From Stappia sp. 28M-7 (GTDB taxonomy: Bacteria > Pseudomonadota > Alphaproteobacteria > Rhizobiales > Stappiaceae): a stretch of 64,000 bases of DNA. The notes under the pieces are model-generated. The model was given only the letters and a program-made list of their open reading frames with translations, was not told the DNA's origin and did not search any database. Location of the stretch: the NCBI RefSeq assembly GCF_014252955.1, contig NZ_JACMIA010000001.1:3618258-3682257 (forward strand), given 5' to 3'. The position numbers were made by a program, and so were the translations under genes. Shown here piece by piece: positions 42,648 through 51,533 of the stretch; position 1 is the first letter of the stretch; each line of letters begins with the position of its first letter.

Positions 42648-43130
42648 TTAGAGCGCCCTGGCGAAGACCACCTCGTCGCGGATCGGAATGCCGTATTCGC
42701 CGAGCATCGGGATCTCCGGCTTCAGCTTGCGCTCCTCGTCGATCGCGCCGGGGACAATCTTCTCCAGCCGGAAGTCGCGGCGCTGGTAGAAGCGGAAGGC
42801 GTCGAGATTGTCGTTGGAGGTGCGCACCAGCAGCCGGCGGATCCCGTTTTCGACGGCAGCGCCGGCCACCGCCTTGAGCAGCAGCGTGCCGACCCCGCCC
42901 CAGCGGTTCAGCGAATCGAGCGTCAGGATCTCCCACTCGCTCTCCCGCTGGATCAGCGTAACGAGACCGACGATCTCCTCCTCCTCGTCCACCGCGATGA
43001 AGCCGGGCAGGCGCGAGGCATCGATCATCTCGCCCTCGATCAGGATGTCCGGGCTGGTCCATCGTCGGGTCAAAAGCTCGACCATCGCCGCGTGGTCGTC
43101 CTCCGTCGTGGCACGAATGGTTACGGTCAT
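42648..43130 (-). CDS. GNAT family N-acetyltransferase
   Basis: A 160-residue acetyltransferase: TIRATTEDDHAAMVELL at the start, FIAVDEEEEIVGLVTLIQRESEWEILTLDSLNRWGGVGTLLLKAV (acetyl-CoA loop variant RWGGVGT), and RTSNDNLDAFRFYQRRDFRLEKI. ATG 43130 has GAGGA about 7 nt upstream; the frame continues to 43415 but only as the antisense of bluB. Last gene of the mtnP-apt-bluB strand. Acceptor unknown. Confidence 0.87.
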   Translation of the reverse strand: MTVTIRATTEDDHAAMVELLTRRWTSPDILIEGEMIDASRLPGFIAVDEEEEIVGLVTLIQRESEWEILTLDSLNRWGGVGTLLLKAVAGAAVENGIRRLLVRTSNDNLDAFRFYQRRDFRLEKIVPGAIDEERKLKPEIPMLGEYGIPIRDEVVFARAL

Positions 43131-43148
43131 GACAGCGTCCTCGTGATG

Positions 43149-43167
43149 GGCGGGCACCGCGCCCGCC
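43149..43167 (-). terminator. Small hairpin between bluB and the acetyltransferase gene
   Basis: 7-bp stem GGCGGGC / GCCCGCC with a 5-nt loop, 17 nt beyond the bluB stop on the minus strand. A weak terminator or processing hairpin; no U-run. Confidence 0.4.
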
Positions 43168-43183
43168 AGACTTGTACGAAAGA

Positions 43184-43870
43184 TTAGCGCCGGAACAGCC
43201 GTTCGCCGAGCCCCTGCCGTGCCTGCCAGCCGGCACGCTCCAGTTCCGGATCGTCGTGCTCCTCCTGCGGATAGCCGATGCACAGATAGGCGATCAACCG
43301 CCAGCTGCCCGGCACATCCAGCGCTTGCGCAACTTCCGCAGGATCGATGATCGACACCCAGCCAAGGCCAATGCCCCGCGCCCGCGTGGCCAGCCACAGC
43401 GTGTTGACGGCACATACGCAGGAGTATGCGAGCATTTCCGGCATGGTCCGTCGGCCGAGGCCCTCGCCCTGATCCGTGCCCTCGTCGCAGAAGACGGCCA
43501 GCTGCACCGGCGCGACCGTCAGCCCTTCCAGCTTCAGCCGGGCATAGAGCTCGGCCCGCTCGCCGTCATAGGACGCCAGCGCGTCGGCATTCGCGGCAAG
43601 AAAGCTGCCCCGCACCGCCTCGCGCCGGGCGGGGTCGTCGACCAGCACGAAGCGCCAGGGCTGGCTGTTGCCGACCGACGGCGACATATGCGCCTGTGCC
43701 AGCAGCGTTTCCAGAAGCCCGTCCGGCAGGGCGCGCGGATCGAACCGCCGCACGTCCCGCCGCCAAGCCAGCAATGTCTGGAAGCCGGTCAGAAAGGCAT
43801 CGTCGAACGCCGGCACTCCGCCGCCTTGCCCATCGCCGTGGGCCGGGTCGCGGGTGCCCTGCCCGGTCAA
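43184..43870 (-). CDS. bluB: 5,6-dimethylbenzimidazole synthase
   Basis: BluB cannibalises FMNH2 with O2 to form the lower ligand of vitamin B12. Nitroreductase-fold protein of up to 228 residues: [39 protein letters not shown], then [18 protein letters not shown] and [13 protein letters not shown]. The frame opens with TTG 43870 inside the apt stop (TTGA); an alternative GTG at 43816 ([11 protein letters not shown]) has AAGG 7 nt upstream and may be the real start. No other cobalamin genes are in the window. Confidence 0.87.
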   Translation of the reverse strand: MTGQGTRDPAHGDGQGGGVPAFDDAFLTGFQTLLAWRRDVRRFDPRALPDGLLETLLAQAHMSPSVGNSQPWRFVLVDDPARREAVRGSFLAANADALASYDGERAELYARLKLEGLTVAPVQLAVFCDEGTDQGEGLGRRTMPEMLAYSCVCAVNTLWLATRARGIGLGWVSIIDPAEVAQALDVPGSWRLIAYLCIGYPQEEHDDPELERAGWQARQGLGERLFRR

Positions 43871-44415
43871 TGGCCCGGAAATTCCACCAGCGTGCGCACC
43901 GGAACGCCAAGAGCTTCCAGTCGCGCCCGCCCGCCGAGATCCGGCAGATCGACGATGAAACAGGCCGAGACCACCTCGGCGCCCATCTGCTGCAGCAGCT
44001 TGGTCGCCGCTTCCGCCGTTCCGCCGGTCGCGATCAGGTCGTCCACCAGGATTACCTTCTCGCCCGGACGGATCGCATCCTTGTGCATCTCCATCTCGTC
44101 GAGACCGTATTCCAGCGAATAGGCGATGCGCACCGTCTCATGCGGCAGCTTGCCCTTCTTGCGGATCGGTACGAAGCCGGAGGACAGCTGATGCGCCACC
44201 GCGCCGCCGAGGATGAAGCCGCGCGCCTCGATACCCGCGACCTGGTCGACCTTGGAGCCGGCCCAGGGCTGTACCAGCGCATCGACCGCACGGCGGAACG
44301 CCCGCGCATTGCCGAGCAGCGTGGTGATGTCGCGAAACAGGATGCCCGGCTTGGGATAATCCACGATGGTGCGGATCGCCGCCGTCAGTTCCTGCGAGAC
44401 CGTCTCAGTCGTCAT
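43867..44415 (-). CDS. apt: Adenine phosphoribosyltransferase
   Basis: A 182-residue purine-salvage enzyme converting adenine and PRPP to [34 protein letters not shown] and the PRPP motif [17 protein letters not shown] are textbook, with [16 protein letters not shown] between. It follows mtnP, whose reaction releases adenine, so the two make a salvage pathway. Overlaps bluB by 4 nt. Confidence 0.97.
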   Translation of the reverse strand: MTTETVSQELTAAIRTIVDYPKPGILFRDITTLLGNARAFRRAVDALVQPWAGSKVDQVAGIEARGFILGGAVAHQLSSGFVPIRKKGKLPHETVRIAYSLEYGLDEMEMHKDAIRPGEKVILVDDLIATGGTAEAATKLLQQMGAEVVSACFIVDLPDLGGRARLEALGVPVRTLVEFPGH

Positions 44416-44539
44416 TGCACGTCCGTCTTGTTGCTTGGGGCGCGCGTGCCCGACAGGCAGCCGCGCGACCGTTTGGTAAGGGAGTTTGCCACATTCGCCG
44501 GTTCGGCAAAGCGGTTTCGTTCGCAGCGCCTTGGTCGCC

Positions 44540-45415
44540 TCAGCGGGAGAGCACGCGGCCGGCGACCGCGTCCAGCTTCGCCACCAGCTCGGGATCGCGC
44601 GCCTCCGGTGCCGTCATCAACGCGTATTCCAGCGCCGTGTCGGAGCCGACCGGACACACCTCATGCGTGCGCGGCAGGTCCTGCGCCAGCCGCGCGACCA
44701 GCCGGCGGGCATTGTCCGCATTGTCGTGCAGAACCTTGATGATCGACTGGATGTCGACCGACCCGTGGTCGGGATGCCAGCTGTCGTAGTCGGTGACCAT
44801 GGCGACCGTCGCGTAGCAGATCTCCGCCTCGCGCGCGAGCTTCGCCTCCGGCATGTTGGTCATGCCGATGACGTCGCAGTTCCAGCTCCGGTAGAGGTTG
44901 CTCTCCGCCAGCGAGGAGAACTGCGGGCCTTCCATGGCCAGATACGTGCCGCCCCGGTGGAAGGTCAGATCCTCCGCCTCGGCCGCCGCCGCGATATGGC
45001 CGACAAGGCCCGGCGAGACCGGCTCGGCCATCGACACATGGGCGACGCAGCCCTTGCCGAAGAAGCTCTTTGCCCGCGCGAAGGTACGGTCGATGAACTG
45101 GTCGACCAGCACGAAATGCCCCGGCGCCATCGCCTCGTTGAGCGAACCGACGGCCGAGACCGAAACCAGCGAGGTCACGCCGCAGCGCTTCATCACGTCG
45201 ATATTTGCGCGGTAGTTGATGTCGGAGGGCGCGTAGCGGTGGCCACGGCCATGACGCGGCAGGAAGACGACCTTCAGGCCGTCGATCTCGCCGATCCGCA
45301 CCGCATCCGACGGCTCGCCCCAGGGGCTTGCGACCTCGACCCATTCCGCGCCTTCAAGCGCCGGCAGGTCGTAAAGCCCCGATCCGCCGATCACACCCAG
45401 TACAGCCTTGTTCAT
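44540..45415 (-). CDS. mtnP: S-methyl-5'-thioadenosine phosphorylase
   Basis: A 291-residue enzyme that splits methylthioadenosine into adenine and methylthioribose-1-phosphate. [53 protein letters not shown], and [42 protein letters not shown] match MTAP. Heads the minus-strand run mtnP-apt-bluB, a 124-nt gap before apt. Conserved neighbour of petABC in this order. Confidence 0.96.
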   Translation of the reverse strand: MNKAVLGVIGGSGLYDLPALEGAEWVEVASPWGEPSDAVRIGEIDGLKVVFLPRHGRGHRYAPSDINYRANIDVMKRCGVTSLVSVSAVGSLNEAMAPGHFVLVDQFIDRTFARAKSFFGKGCVAHVSMAEPVSPGLVGHIAAAAEAEDLTFHRGGTYLAMEGPQFSSLAESNLYRSWNCDVIGMTNMPEAKLAREAEICYATVAMVTDYDSWHPDHGSVDIQSIIKVLHDNADNARRLVARLAQDLPRTHEVCPVGSDTALEYALMTAPEARDPELVAKLDAVAGRVLSR

Positions 45416-45490
45416 CCGCGCAACTCCTCTGCCGTGCCTGCTGCGATAGCATTCCCGCCCCGCCCGTCAACCGGGAAGCGGACATGAAAA

Positions 45491-45521
45491 GGCCGCCGGA
45501 TTGCTCCGGCGGCCGGTTTTT
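45491..45521. terminator. Bidirectional terminator downstream of petABC
   Basis: Perfect 10-bp stem GGCCGCCGGA / TCCGGCGGCC with a TTGC loop, flanked by AAAA on the left and GGTTTTT on the right. On the minus strand it ends petABC (petC stop at 45543) with TTTTC after the stem. Confidence 0.9.
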
Positions 45522-45542
45522 CAGGACTTTCGTCGGGGCCGC

Positions 45543-46427
45543 TTAGTGCTCGACGTCGCGCCAGATCGACTTCTTGGTGAAGTAGAGGAGCGAAGCGAAG
45601 ATGACCAGGAAGATCATCACGCGGAAGCCCATGCTCTTGCGCTCCTCGAGCTTCGGCTCGGCAACCCACATCATGAAGGCAGAGACGTCGTGGGCGTACT
45701 GGTCCACGGTCATCGGCGTGCCGTCGGTGTACTCGACCTGCTCGTCGGACAGCGGCGGTGCCATGCCGATCGGGCCACCGGTCAGGGGCTGGCCGTGGCA
45801 TTCCTCATTGGTGATCGAGCCGCCGATGAACTTCTCGTTATAGTAGCCCGAGAAATCCTCGCCGAAACAGGCCGGCGCGTCCTTGTAGCCCGTCAGCAGG
45901 TTGTAGATGTAGTCTGGGCCATGCTCCTGGTACTGCGTGAACATGTCGAACACGAAGCCCGGGAAGCCGCTGGCGACGGCACGAGCCTTTGCCAGCGTCG
46001 AGAAGTCCGGCGGATAGGCGCCGCCATTGGCGGCACGGGCCGCCTGCTCGTTCGGGAACGGCGAAGGCCAGCGGTCGGAAGGGATCGCTGCGACCTCCTC
46101 CATCTCGCCGTCGTCGTTCGGGCCCTTCATGACCGTGTACTCGGCGGCAACTGCCTTGACCTGGTCTTCGGTGAAGCCCGGGCCGCCCTCTTCCGCCAGG
46201 TTGCGGAAGGAGAGCAGCCGTGCGCCGTGACAGGAGGCGCAAACCTCCTTGTAGACCTTGAAGCCGCGCTGCAGCTGGGCCTTGTCGTACTGGCCGAAGG
46301 GGCCGGAGAACGACCACTGCTGGCGTTCGATGTGCGGGGCTTGGCCCGCGGCCATTGCCGGTGCGGCGACCGCCATTGCGGCCACGGCCAGCAGGGCGCC
46401 ACGCACGGATTTGATCATCGTCTTCAT
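45543..46427 (-). CDS. petC: Cytochrome c1 of the bc1 complex
   Basis: A 294-residue haem protein anchored in the membrane. Signal peptide MKTMIKSVRGALLAVAAMAVAAPAMAAG; c-type haem site C63-ASC-H67; axial-Met region GGPIGMAPPL; C-terminal anchor FRVMIFLVIFASLLYFTKKSIWRDVEH. ATG 46427 begins a proper signal peptide; a GTG at 46460 overlapping the petB stop is a coupled alternative. Unlike Bradyrhizobium fbcH, cytochromes b and c1 are separate genes here. Confidence 0.96.
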   Translation of the reverse strand: MKTMIKSVRGALLAVAAMAVAAPAMAAGQAPHIERQQWSFSGPFGQYDKAQLQRGFKVYKEVCASCHGARLLSFRNLAEEGGPGFTEDQVKAVAAEYTVMKGPNDDGEMEEVAAIPSDRWPSPFPNEQAARAANGGAYPPDFSTLAKARAVASGFPGFVFDMFTQYQEHGPDYIYNLLTGYKDAPACFGEDFSGYYNEKFIGGSITNEECHGQPLTGGPIGMAPPLSDEQVEYTDGTPMTVDQYAHDVSAFMMWVAEPKLEERKSMGFRVMIFLVIFASLLYFTKKSIWRDVEH

Positions 46428-46456
46428 TGAGGAGAACTCCCAATCCCGTCCGTGGT

Positions 46457-47719
46457 TCACTTCGTTTCCGGCGCCGCGACCGCACCGGCCGGCTTGCCGC
46501 CGCCGCTGAGCACGGCTTCCGAGATCGAGGCCGGCAGCTCCTTCGGCTTCTCAAGGAAGCCCAGCAGCGGCAGGATGATCAGGAAGTGAGCGAAATAATA
46601 GGCCGTCAGGATACGGGCCGCGATCACGTAGCCGCCTTCCGCCGGCATGGCGCCGAGGTAGCCGAGACCGACGCAGACAGCGGCGAAGATCCAGAAGAAC
46701 TGCTTGAACAGCGGACGGTAGGTGCCCGAACGGACCTTCGAGGTGTCGAGCCACGGCAGGACGAACATCACCGCGATCGAGCCGAACATCAGGATGACGC
46801 CGCCGAGCTTGTCCGGAACCGCGCGCAGGATCGCGTAGAACGGCAGGAAGTACCACTCGGGAACAATGTGCGTCGGAGTGACCAGCGGATTTGCTTCGAT
46901 GTAGTTGTCGGCGTGACCCAGGAAGTTCGGGATGTAGAACACGAAGTAGGCGAACAGGATCATGAACACCACGATCGCGAACAGGTCCTTCACCGTGTAG
47001 TACGGGTGGAAAGGGATCGTGTCCTGCTTGGTCTTCGGGTTGATGCCCGTCGGGTTGTTGTTGCCGGTGGTGTGGAACGCCCACACGTGCAGCAGAACCA
47101 CGCCGAAGATCATGAACGGCAGCAGGTAGTGCAGCGAGAAGAAGCGGTTCAGCGTCGGATTGTCGACGGCGAAGCCACCCCACAGCCAGTTCACGATCGG
47201 CTCGCCGACCAGCGGCAGCGCCGAGAACAGGTTGGTGATCACGGTGGCGCCCCAGAAGGACATCTGGCCCCAGGGCAGCACGTAGCCCATGAACGCGGTC
47301 GCCATCATGATCAGGAAGATCACGACGCCGAGGATCCACGAGATCTCGCGCGGCGCCTTGTAGGAGCCGTAATACATGCCGCGGAACATGTGGATGAACA
47401 CGGCGATGAAGAACATCGACGCGCCGTTGGCGTGCAGGTAGCGCAGCAGCCAGCCGAAGTTCACGTCGCGCATGATGTGCTCGACGGACGCGAAGGCCAT
47501 CGCGGTGTTCGGCGTGTAGTGCATCACCAGCACGATGCCGGTGATGATCTGCGCGATCAGCACGAAGAACAGGATACCGCCGAAGGTCCACCAGTAGTTG
47601 AGGTTCTTCGGGGTGGGGAAGTCGACGAAGGAACCGCGAACGAGCGAAATAACCGGCAGGCGGCTCTCGAGCCACTTAGCCGCCGCGCTCTGCGGCACGT
47701 AATTGGAATGTCCAGCCAT
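46457..47719 (-). CDS. petB: Cytochrome b of the bc1 complex
   Basis: A 420-residue polytopic subunit with eight membrane helices. Qo-site [14 protein letters not shown], haem-ligand helices with [36 protein letters not shown] and the second pair near [11 protein letters not shown]...HYLLPF. It moves electrons from ubiquinol to cytochrome c1 and recycles half through haems bL/bH. A 20-residue Ala/Gly-rich tail ends it. Middle gene of petABC. Confidence 0.98.
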   Translation of the reverse strand: MAGHSNYVPQSAAAKWLESRLPVISLVRGSFVDFPTPKNLNYWWTFGGILFFVLIAQIITGIVLVMHYTPNTAMAFASVEHIMRDVNFGWLLRYLHANGASMFFIAVFIHMFRGMYYGSYKAPREISWILGVVIFLIMMATAFMGYVLPWGQMSFWGATVITNLFSALPLVGEPIVNWLWGGFAVDNPTLNRFFSLHYLLPFMIFGVVLLHVWAFHTTGNNNPTGINPKTKQDTIPFHPYYTVKDLFAIVVFMILFAYFVFYIPNFLGHADNYIEANPLVTPTHIVPEWYFLPFYAILRAVPDKLGGVILMFGSIAVMFVLPWLDTSKVRSGTYRPLFKQFFWIFAAVCVGLGYLGAMPAEGGYVIAARILTAYYFAHFLIILPLLGFLEKPKELPASISEAVLSGGGKPAGAVAAPETK

Positions 47720-47747
47720 GGCTGCCTCTCCTGTGGATTGCCGCGTA

Positions 47748-48308
47748 TCAACCGATCTGAATCACGTTGTCCGAGATGAACTCGAACGGCGGGATCAGGA
47801 GATTCTCGGGCGCGGGTCCCTTGCGGATGCGGCCGGCCGTATCGTAATGCGAGCCGTGGCAGGGGCAGAACCAGCCGCCGAAATCACCGGACTGACCGAG
47901 CGGAATGCAGCCAAGATGGGTGCAGACGCCGACCATGACGATCAGCGCCTCGCGACCTTCGACGCCGCGGTTGGCATCGGTCGCCTCCGCGTCGGCGGCA
48001 AGGTTGGCATTGCGCGCGTTCGTGTCGGGAAGATCGGAAATCGGGACGGCGTTCGCCTCCTCGACTTCCTTGGCGCTGCGGTTGCGGATGAAAACCGGCT
48101 TGCCGCGCCACATCACCTTGATTTCCTGCCCCTCCTCGATCGCCGAGACGTCGACCTCGATGGAGGCCAGCGACAGGGCAGACGCATCCGGGTTCATCTG
48201 GTCGATGAAAGGCCATGCGAGCGCGGCTGCGCCAACCGCCCCCATCGCACCGGTCGCGATATAGAGGAAATCGCGGCGAGTGGGTTCGACCGTATCCTGC
48301 TGTGCCAA
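47748..48308 (-). CDS. petA: Rieske iron-sulfur protein of the bc1 complex
   Basis: A 186-residue 2Fe-2S subunit exported by Tat: [11 protein letters not shown] (residues 10-20) leads into the single membrane anchor. Cluster ligands sit in CTHLGC and CPCHGSH, followed by [14 protein letters not shown]. No ATG fits; TTG 48308 with AGGA 7 nt upstream gives [14 protein letters not shown], the family's usual N-terminus. The longer frame to 48461 has no support. First gene of petABC. Confidence 0.95.
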   Translation of the reverse strand: MAQQDTVEPTRRDFLYIATGAMGAVGAAALAWPFIDQMNPDASALSLASIEVDVSAIEEGQEIKVMWRGKPVFIRNRSAKEVEEANAVPISDLPDTNARNANLAADAEATDANRGVEGREALIVMVGVCTHLGCIPLGQSGDFGGWFCPCHGSHYDTAGRIRKGPAPENLLIPPFEFISDNVIQIG

Positions 48309-48450
48309 GGTCGCGTCCTCTTTTAACCTATTTGCCCGACGAGAACGGCAAACGCCGCCGTCCCTGGCCCGGCCGAAACGGGGACGAAGGTCGGCGGAGT
48401 GCGTCGTCTGGGCGGCAGATGCGGCTGTCCGCATCTTTCCAAGCGGGGCT

Positions 48451-48480
48451 GTTATTGGCACCCTTGCCCGCGCTTGTCCA
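48451..48480 (-). promoter_or_regulatory. Possible petABC promoter
   Basis: Read on the minus strand: TGGACA, 18-nt spacer, AATAAC, placing a transcript start about 135 nt before petA. A 7-bp hairpin GATGCGG/CCGCATC (48418-48435) would then lie in the leader. The -10 match is mediocre. Confidence 0.3.
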
Positions 48481-48526
48481 GATGATCATCGGTGTAGACG
48501 ACTCTTTGTCGCGGTTTTTTGCCCAA

Positions 48527-48541
48527 TGATTGCAGCAATCA
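48527..48541. promoter_or_regulatory. 15-bp perfect palindrome upstream of petABC
   Basis: TGATTGCAGCAATCA, 7-bp arms around a central A, about 220 nt upstream of petA and 46 nt past the stop of the ABC gene. It could be an operator for petABC or a remnant terminator element; a GATGATCATC palindrome follows at 48481. Confidence 0.4.
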
Positions 48542-48586
48542 CGCCCGATTTTAGCCATGCGGGCGCCGCGACGGCCGCGGGCGGTA

Positions 48587-50428
48587 TCACACCGCCTCGC
48601 GACCGCTGTCGATGAAGCCTCCCGACTGCCGGCTCCACAGGCTGGCATAGAGCCCGCCGCGCGCCAGAAGGTCCTCGTGCCCGCCATCCTCGACGATCCG
48701 CCCGCGATCCATGACGATCAGGCGATCCATCGCCGCGATGGTCGACAGCCGGTGCGCGATGGCGATCACCGTCTTGCCGGCCATCAGCTCGTTCAGGCTT
48801 TCCTGGATCGCCGCCTCGACCTCCGAATCGAGCGCCGAGGTCGCCTCGTCCAGCACCAGGATCGGCGCGTTCTTCAGCAGGACCCGGGCAATGGCGATCC
48901 GCTGACGCTGGCCGCCGGACAGCTTCACGCCCCGCTCGCCGACATGCGCCATCAGCCCTTTGCGCCCTTCCGGGTCCTCCAGGCTGTCGATGAAGCCGGC
49001 CGCATGGGCCCGCCGCGCCGCCTCCATCGCCTCCTGCTCGCCCGCGCCGGGCTTGCCGTAGACGATGTTGTCGAGCACCGAGCGGTGCAGCAGCGAAGTA
49101 TCCTGCGTCACCATGCCGATCTGTGCGCGCAGGCTCGCCTGCGTCACCGAGGCAATGTCCTGCCCGTCGATCAGGATGCGCCCGCTTTCCACGTCATAGA
49201 AGCGCAGCAGCAGGTTCACCAGCGTCGACTTGCCCGCTCCCGAGCGCCCGACGACGCCGACCTTCTCGCCCGGACGGATCGTCAGGTCGAGTTGGTCGAT
49301 GACGCCGGACTCCTTGCCGTAGTGAAAGCGCACGGCCTCGAACGCGATCGCACCCTTCGTCACGGCCAGCGCCGGAGCCTGCGGCCGGTCCGTCACCTCC
49401 CGCTCGCGCGAGATCGTGGTGATGCCGTCCTGCACCGTGCCGATGTTCTCGAACAGGCCCGACACTTCCCACAAGATCCACTGCGACATGCCGTGCAGGC
49501 GCAGCACCAAGGCCACCGCCACCGCGACATCGCCGGTGGTCACTGCCCGGGCCTGCCACAGATAGATGGACACCGCGCCGATGCCGAACAGCAGCAGCAC
49601 GTTGATCGTGTGAAGCACCGTGTTGAGCACCGTCACCAGCCGCATCTGCCGGTATACGGTCTTCAGGAAGTCCCACATGGACGAGCGGGCGTAGTCTTCC
49701 TCCCGGTCGGTGTGGGAGAACAGCTTCACCGTGGAGATATTGGTATAGGCATCGACCACGCGCCCGGTCATCAGCGAGCGCGCGTCGGCCTGCACCTGCG
49801 ACAGCTGCTTCAGCCGCGGCACGAAGAAGACCAGAACCGCCAGATAGGCGAGGAACCAGAGCATCAGCGGCACGGCCAGCCGCACATTCGACTCGCCGAT
49901 CAGCAGCACCGCCGAGACGAAGTAGACCGACACATAGACCAGCACATCGAGAACGCGGGTCACGACCTCGCGCACCGCCAGCGCCGTCTGCATCACCTTG
50001 GTAGCGATGCGGCCGGCGAAGTCGTTCTGGTAGAAGCCGATGCTCTGGCGCAGCAGGTAGCGATGCACCTGCCAGCGGATCGCCATCGGATAGTTGCCGA
50101 GCAGCGTCTGGTGGAACACCAGTTCCCACGCCAGCGACAGCGCCGGCATGATCACCAGGATCACCACGCCCATCCAGACGAGCCGCCCGGCATTGTCCTC
50201 AAAGAAGGTCTCGCGATCCGCCGTCGACAGCCAGTTCACCAGGTCGCCGAGGAACGAGAAGACCATCACCTCGAAGATGGCGACGGCCGTGCCCAGCAGG
50301 CACACGCACAGCAGGATCGGCCAGATCGGCCGCGTGTAGTGCCAGCAGAAGGCCAGCAGCCCGGCGGGAGGCGCCGTTACCGGCTGCTCCCGGAACGGGT
50401 CGATGAGTTTTTCAAACCGGTCGAACAT
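48587..50428 (-). CDS. Exporter-type ABC protein (membrane domain fused to ATPase), copy 2
   Basis: A 613-residue half-transporter: six-helix domain about 20-320, ATPase about 355-600. Walker A VGRSGAGKSTLVNLL, Q-loop GMVTQDTSLLHRS, signature VKLSGGQRQRIAIARVLLKN, Walker B ILVLDEATSALD, H-loop AIAHRLSTI. All consensus, so ATP sites should work. It is a close paralogue of the protein encoded at 51534-53399, with about 95% DNA identity over two ATPase blocks; the two could form a heterodimer. Overlaps the small membrane-protein gene by 17 nt. Substrate unknown (MsbA/multidrug-like). Confidence 0.93.
   Translation of the reverse strand: MFDRFEKLIDPFREQPVTAPPAGLLAFCWHYTRPIWPILLCVCLLGTAVAIFEVMVFSFLGDLVNWLSTADRETFFEDNAGRLVWMGVVILVIMPALSLAWELVFHQTLLGNYPMAIRWQVHRYLLRQSIGFYQNDFAGRIATKVMQTALAVREVVTRVLDVLVYVSVYFVSAVLLIGESNVRLAVPLMLWFLAYLAVLVFFVPRLKQLSQVQADARSLMTGRVVDAYTNISTVKLFSHTDREEDYARSSMWDFLKTVYRQMRLVTVLNTVLHTINVLLLFGIGAVSIYLWQARAVTTGDVAVAVALVLRLHGMSQWILWEVSGLFENIGTVQDGITTISREREVTDRPQAPALAVTKGAIAFEAVRFHYGKESGVIDQLDLTIRPGEKVGVVGRSGAGKSTLVNLLLRFYDVESGRILIDGQDIASVTQASLRAQIGMVTQDTSLLHRSVLDNIVYGKPGAGEQEAMEAARRAHAAGFIDSLEDPEGRKGLMAHVGERGVKLSGGQRQRIAIARVLLKNAPILVLDEATSALDSEVEAAIQESLNELMAGKTVIAIAHRLSTIAAMDRLIVMDRGRIVEDGGHEDLLARGGLYASLWSRQSGGFIDSGREAV
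48714..48943. repeat. Near-identical 230-bp block, copy A (pairs with 51673-51902)
   Basis: Inside the ATPase region of the downstream ABC gene. By eye it differs from 51673-51902 at about 10 of 230 positions, and a second block (49081-49245 versus 52040-52204) at about 9 of 165. Same orientation, 2,959 bp apart. Identity falls off outside these blocks, as expected for gene conversion or strong constraint after duplication. Confidence 0.85.
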
Positions 50429-50858
50429 TGGGAAGATCCTCGTGAGACCTGCGCGTGCGATCCGTCCGCCGCTTTACCGCGTGCCGCCCGGCGGGAAACA
50501 CCGGACGCTCCGCCGCCGGTGTCATCAGCACCGACAGGATGAACGCGGACACGGCGGCGGCAAGCACCGTCAGTCCCAGAAACAGGGTGAACAGCCTTTC
50601 GGCGAACTCGGTTGCGGGCACGCTGACGCCGGCGGAGACGACCGCATCGAGGCGGCCGAACTCCTGCAGGGCCTGCGGCACGAAGAGCGCAAGCGACAAC
50701 GACAAGGTCAGCCCGACCGTGGCGCCGACGACAAGCACGGCATCGGTCAGGCGCCCCTTGCCATGGCCGGGGCTCTGGTTGCGATCGCGGGGACCGCCGG
50801 CTTGCGACAGCGGGGTTTCGGGCCGCGCGAACGGATCGAGCGGAAAACGGGAGTCCAT
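50412..50858 (-). CDS. Small membrane protein of unknown function
   Basis: A 148-residue protein with a polar N-terminus (DSRFPLDPFARPETPL), two predicted membrane segments (about 38-60, VLVVGATVGLTLSLSLALFV, and about 90-115, LFTLFLGLTVLAAAVSAFILSVLM), and a basic tail (RHAVKRRTDRTRRSHEDL). ATG 50858 has CAGGAG 7 nt upstream. It overlaps the ABC gene start, so it may be an accessory subunit or regulator of that transporter. Family not recognised. Confidence 0.7.
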   Translation of the reverse strand: MDSRFPLDPFARPETPLSQAGGPRDRNQSPGHGKGRLTDAVLVVGATVGLTLSLSLALFVPQALQEFGRLDAVVSAGVSVPATEFAERLFTLFLGLTVLAAAVSAFILSVLMTPAAERPVFPAGRHAVKRRTDRTRRSHEDLPNVRPV

Positions 50859-51330
50859 GGGTAAGCTCCTGCGGAACTCGGCATCGGACAGTCCCGCAAC
50901 GGACACGGACGTAAAGACCAGTGCATTCGCCGCGGATCGGCGAATTGCGTGCGGGACGGGACAGGCAGGGAACCGGCCGGAGCCGGATCGAAGGGGAAAA
51001 CTAGACTGGCTGGAAAAGCTGGCGGCCTAAGCGCCGCGCACCGCAGATCCGGTCATTGGCGCCCCGGCAACCGGAGCGAGGGCGCACATGGAGGTGCGGA
51101 AATTGACTGCGATAAATGCCATCATGCACTCCCTCCTTGCTGTTGCGACCTGGTATGACCTGCGGGTTCAAAGGCGAACGGGCGTCCGCCGGCCGGTGTG
51201 CCCACGCATCCGCGTCATCGACGCTGAGGATGCCAGGAAACCGACACCGGCGACCATACACGATGACCGTCGGTTGCAAAGCGACAATTCGAACCCGAAT
51301 GATTGAAGACGAGGCACTGTTGCGTTCATG
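50859..51330. other. 472-bp intergenic region between the ABC genes
   Basis: Upstream region of the small membrane protein/ABC pair. It contains a candidate 32-residue ORF at 51027-51125 (minus) and GC-rich inverted segments near 50980 (CCGGCCGGAGCCGG). No other coding signal and no RNA gene recognised. It is followed by the 34-bp repeat array. Confidence 0.4.
51027..51125 (-). CDS. Candidate small ORF, 32 residues, strong ribosome-binding site
   Basis: ATG-ATG at 51125/51122 preceded by AAGGAGGGAGTGC, one of the strongest Shine-Dalgarno matches in the window, then MMAFIAVNFRTSMCALAPVA and 12 more residues to a TAG at 51027. Hydrophobic, with two Met-rich segments. It lies about 170 nt upstream of the small membrane protein gene and could be a leader peptide. 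No homologue recognised; it may be chance. Confidence 0.3.
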   Translation of the reverse strand: MMAFIAVNFRTSMCALAPVAGAPMTGSAVRGA

Positions 51331-51519
51331 CAACGTTCTCGCGCTGGTCTTGGCCAGCGCGGGGCAACGTTCTCGCACAGGCCCCGGCCAGCGCGGGGCA
51401 ACGTTCTCGCATAGGCCCCGGCCAGCGCGGGGCAACGTTCTCGCATAGGCCCCGACCAGCACGGGGCAACATTCTCGCGCATGCCCCGGCCAGCGCGGGG
51501 CAAGATTCTCGCGCATGCC
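51331..51519. repeat. 34-bp tandem repeat array, about 5.5 copies
   Basis: Units start at 51331, 51365, 51399, 51433, 51467 and 51501 (the last partial), each exactly 34 bp. They begin CAACGTTCTCGC and end GGCCAGCGCGGGG in most copies, with a variable middle. The outermost unit (51331) contains a perfect hairpin CGCGCTGG/CCAGCGCG with a TCTTGG loop. No unit has a stop in most frames, which creates spurious open frames on both strands. It lies 15 nt beyond the stop of the 51534-53399 ABC gene. There are no unique spacers, so it is not CRISPR. Confidence 0.92.
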
Positions 51520-51533
51520 TGCAGAAGAGCGGC

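Noticed and set aside
48498-48512. RegA/PrrA-like site upstream of petABC
   Set aside because: The best placement against the remembered pattern GNGRCRNNTTNNCGC has at least two mismatches at fixed positions; not enough to call.
51331-51519. CRISPR-like direct repeats
   Set aside because: Units are contiguous with no unique spacers, and no cas gene is near. It is a simple tandem array.
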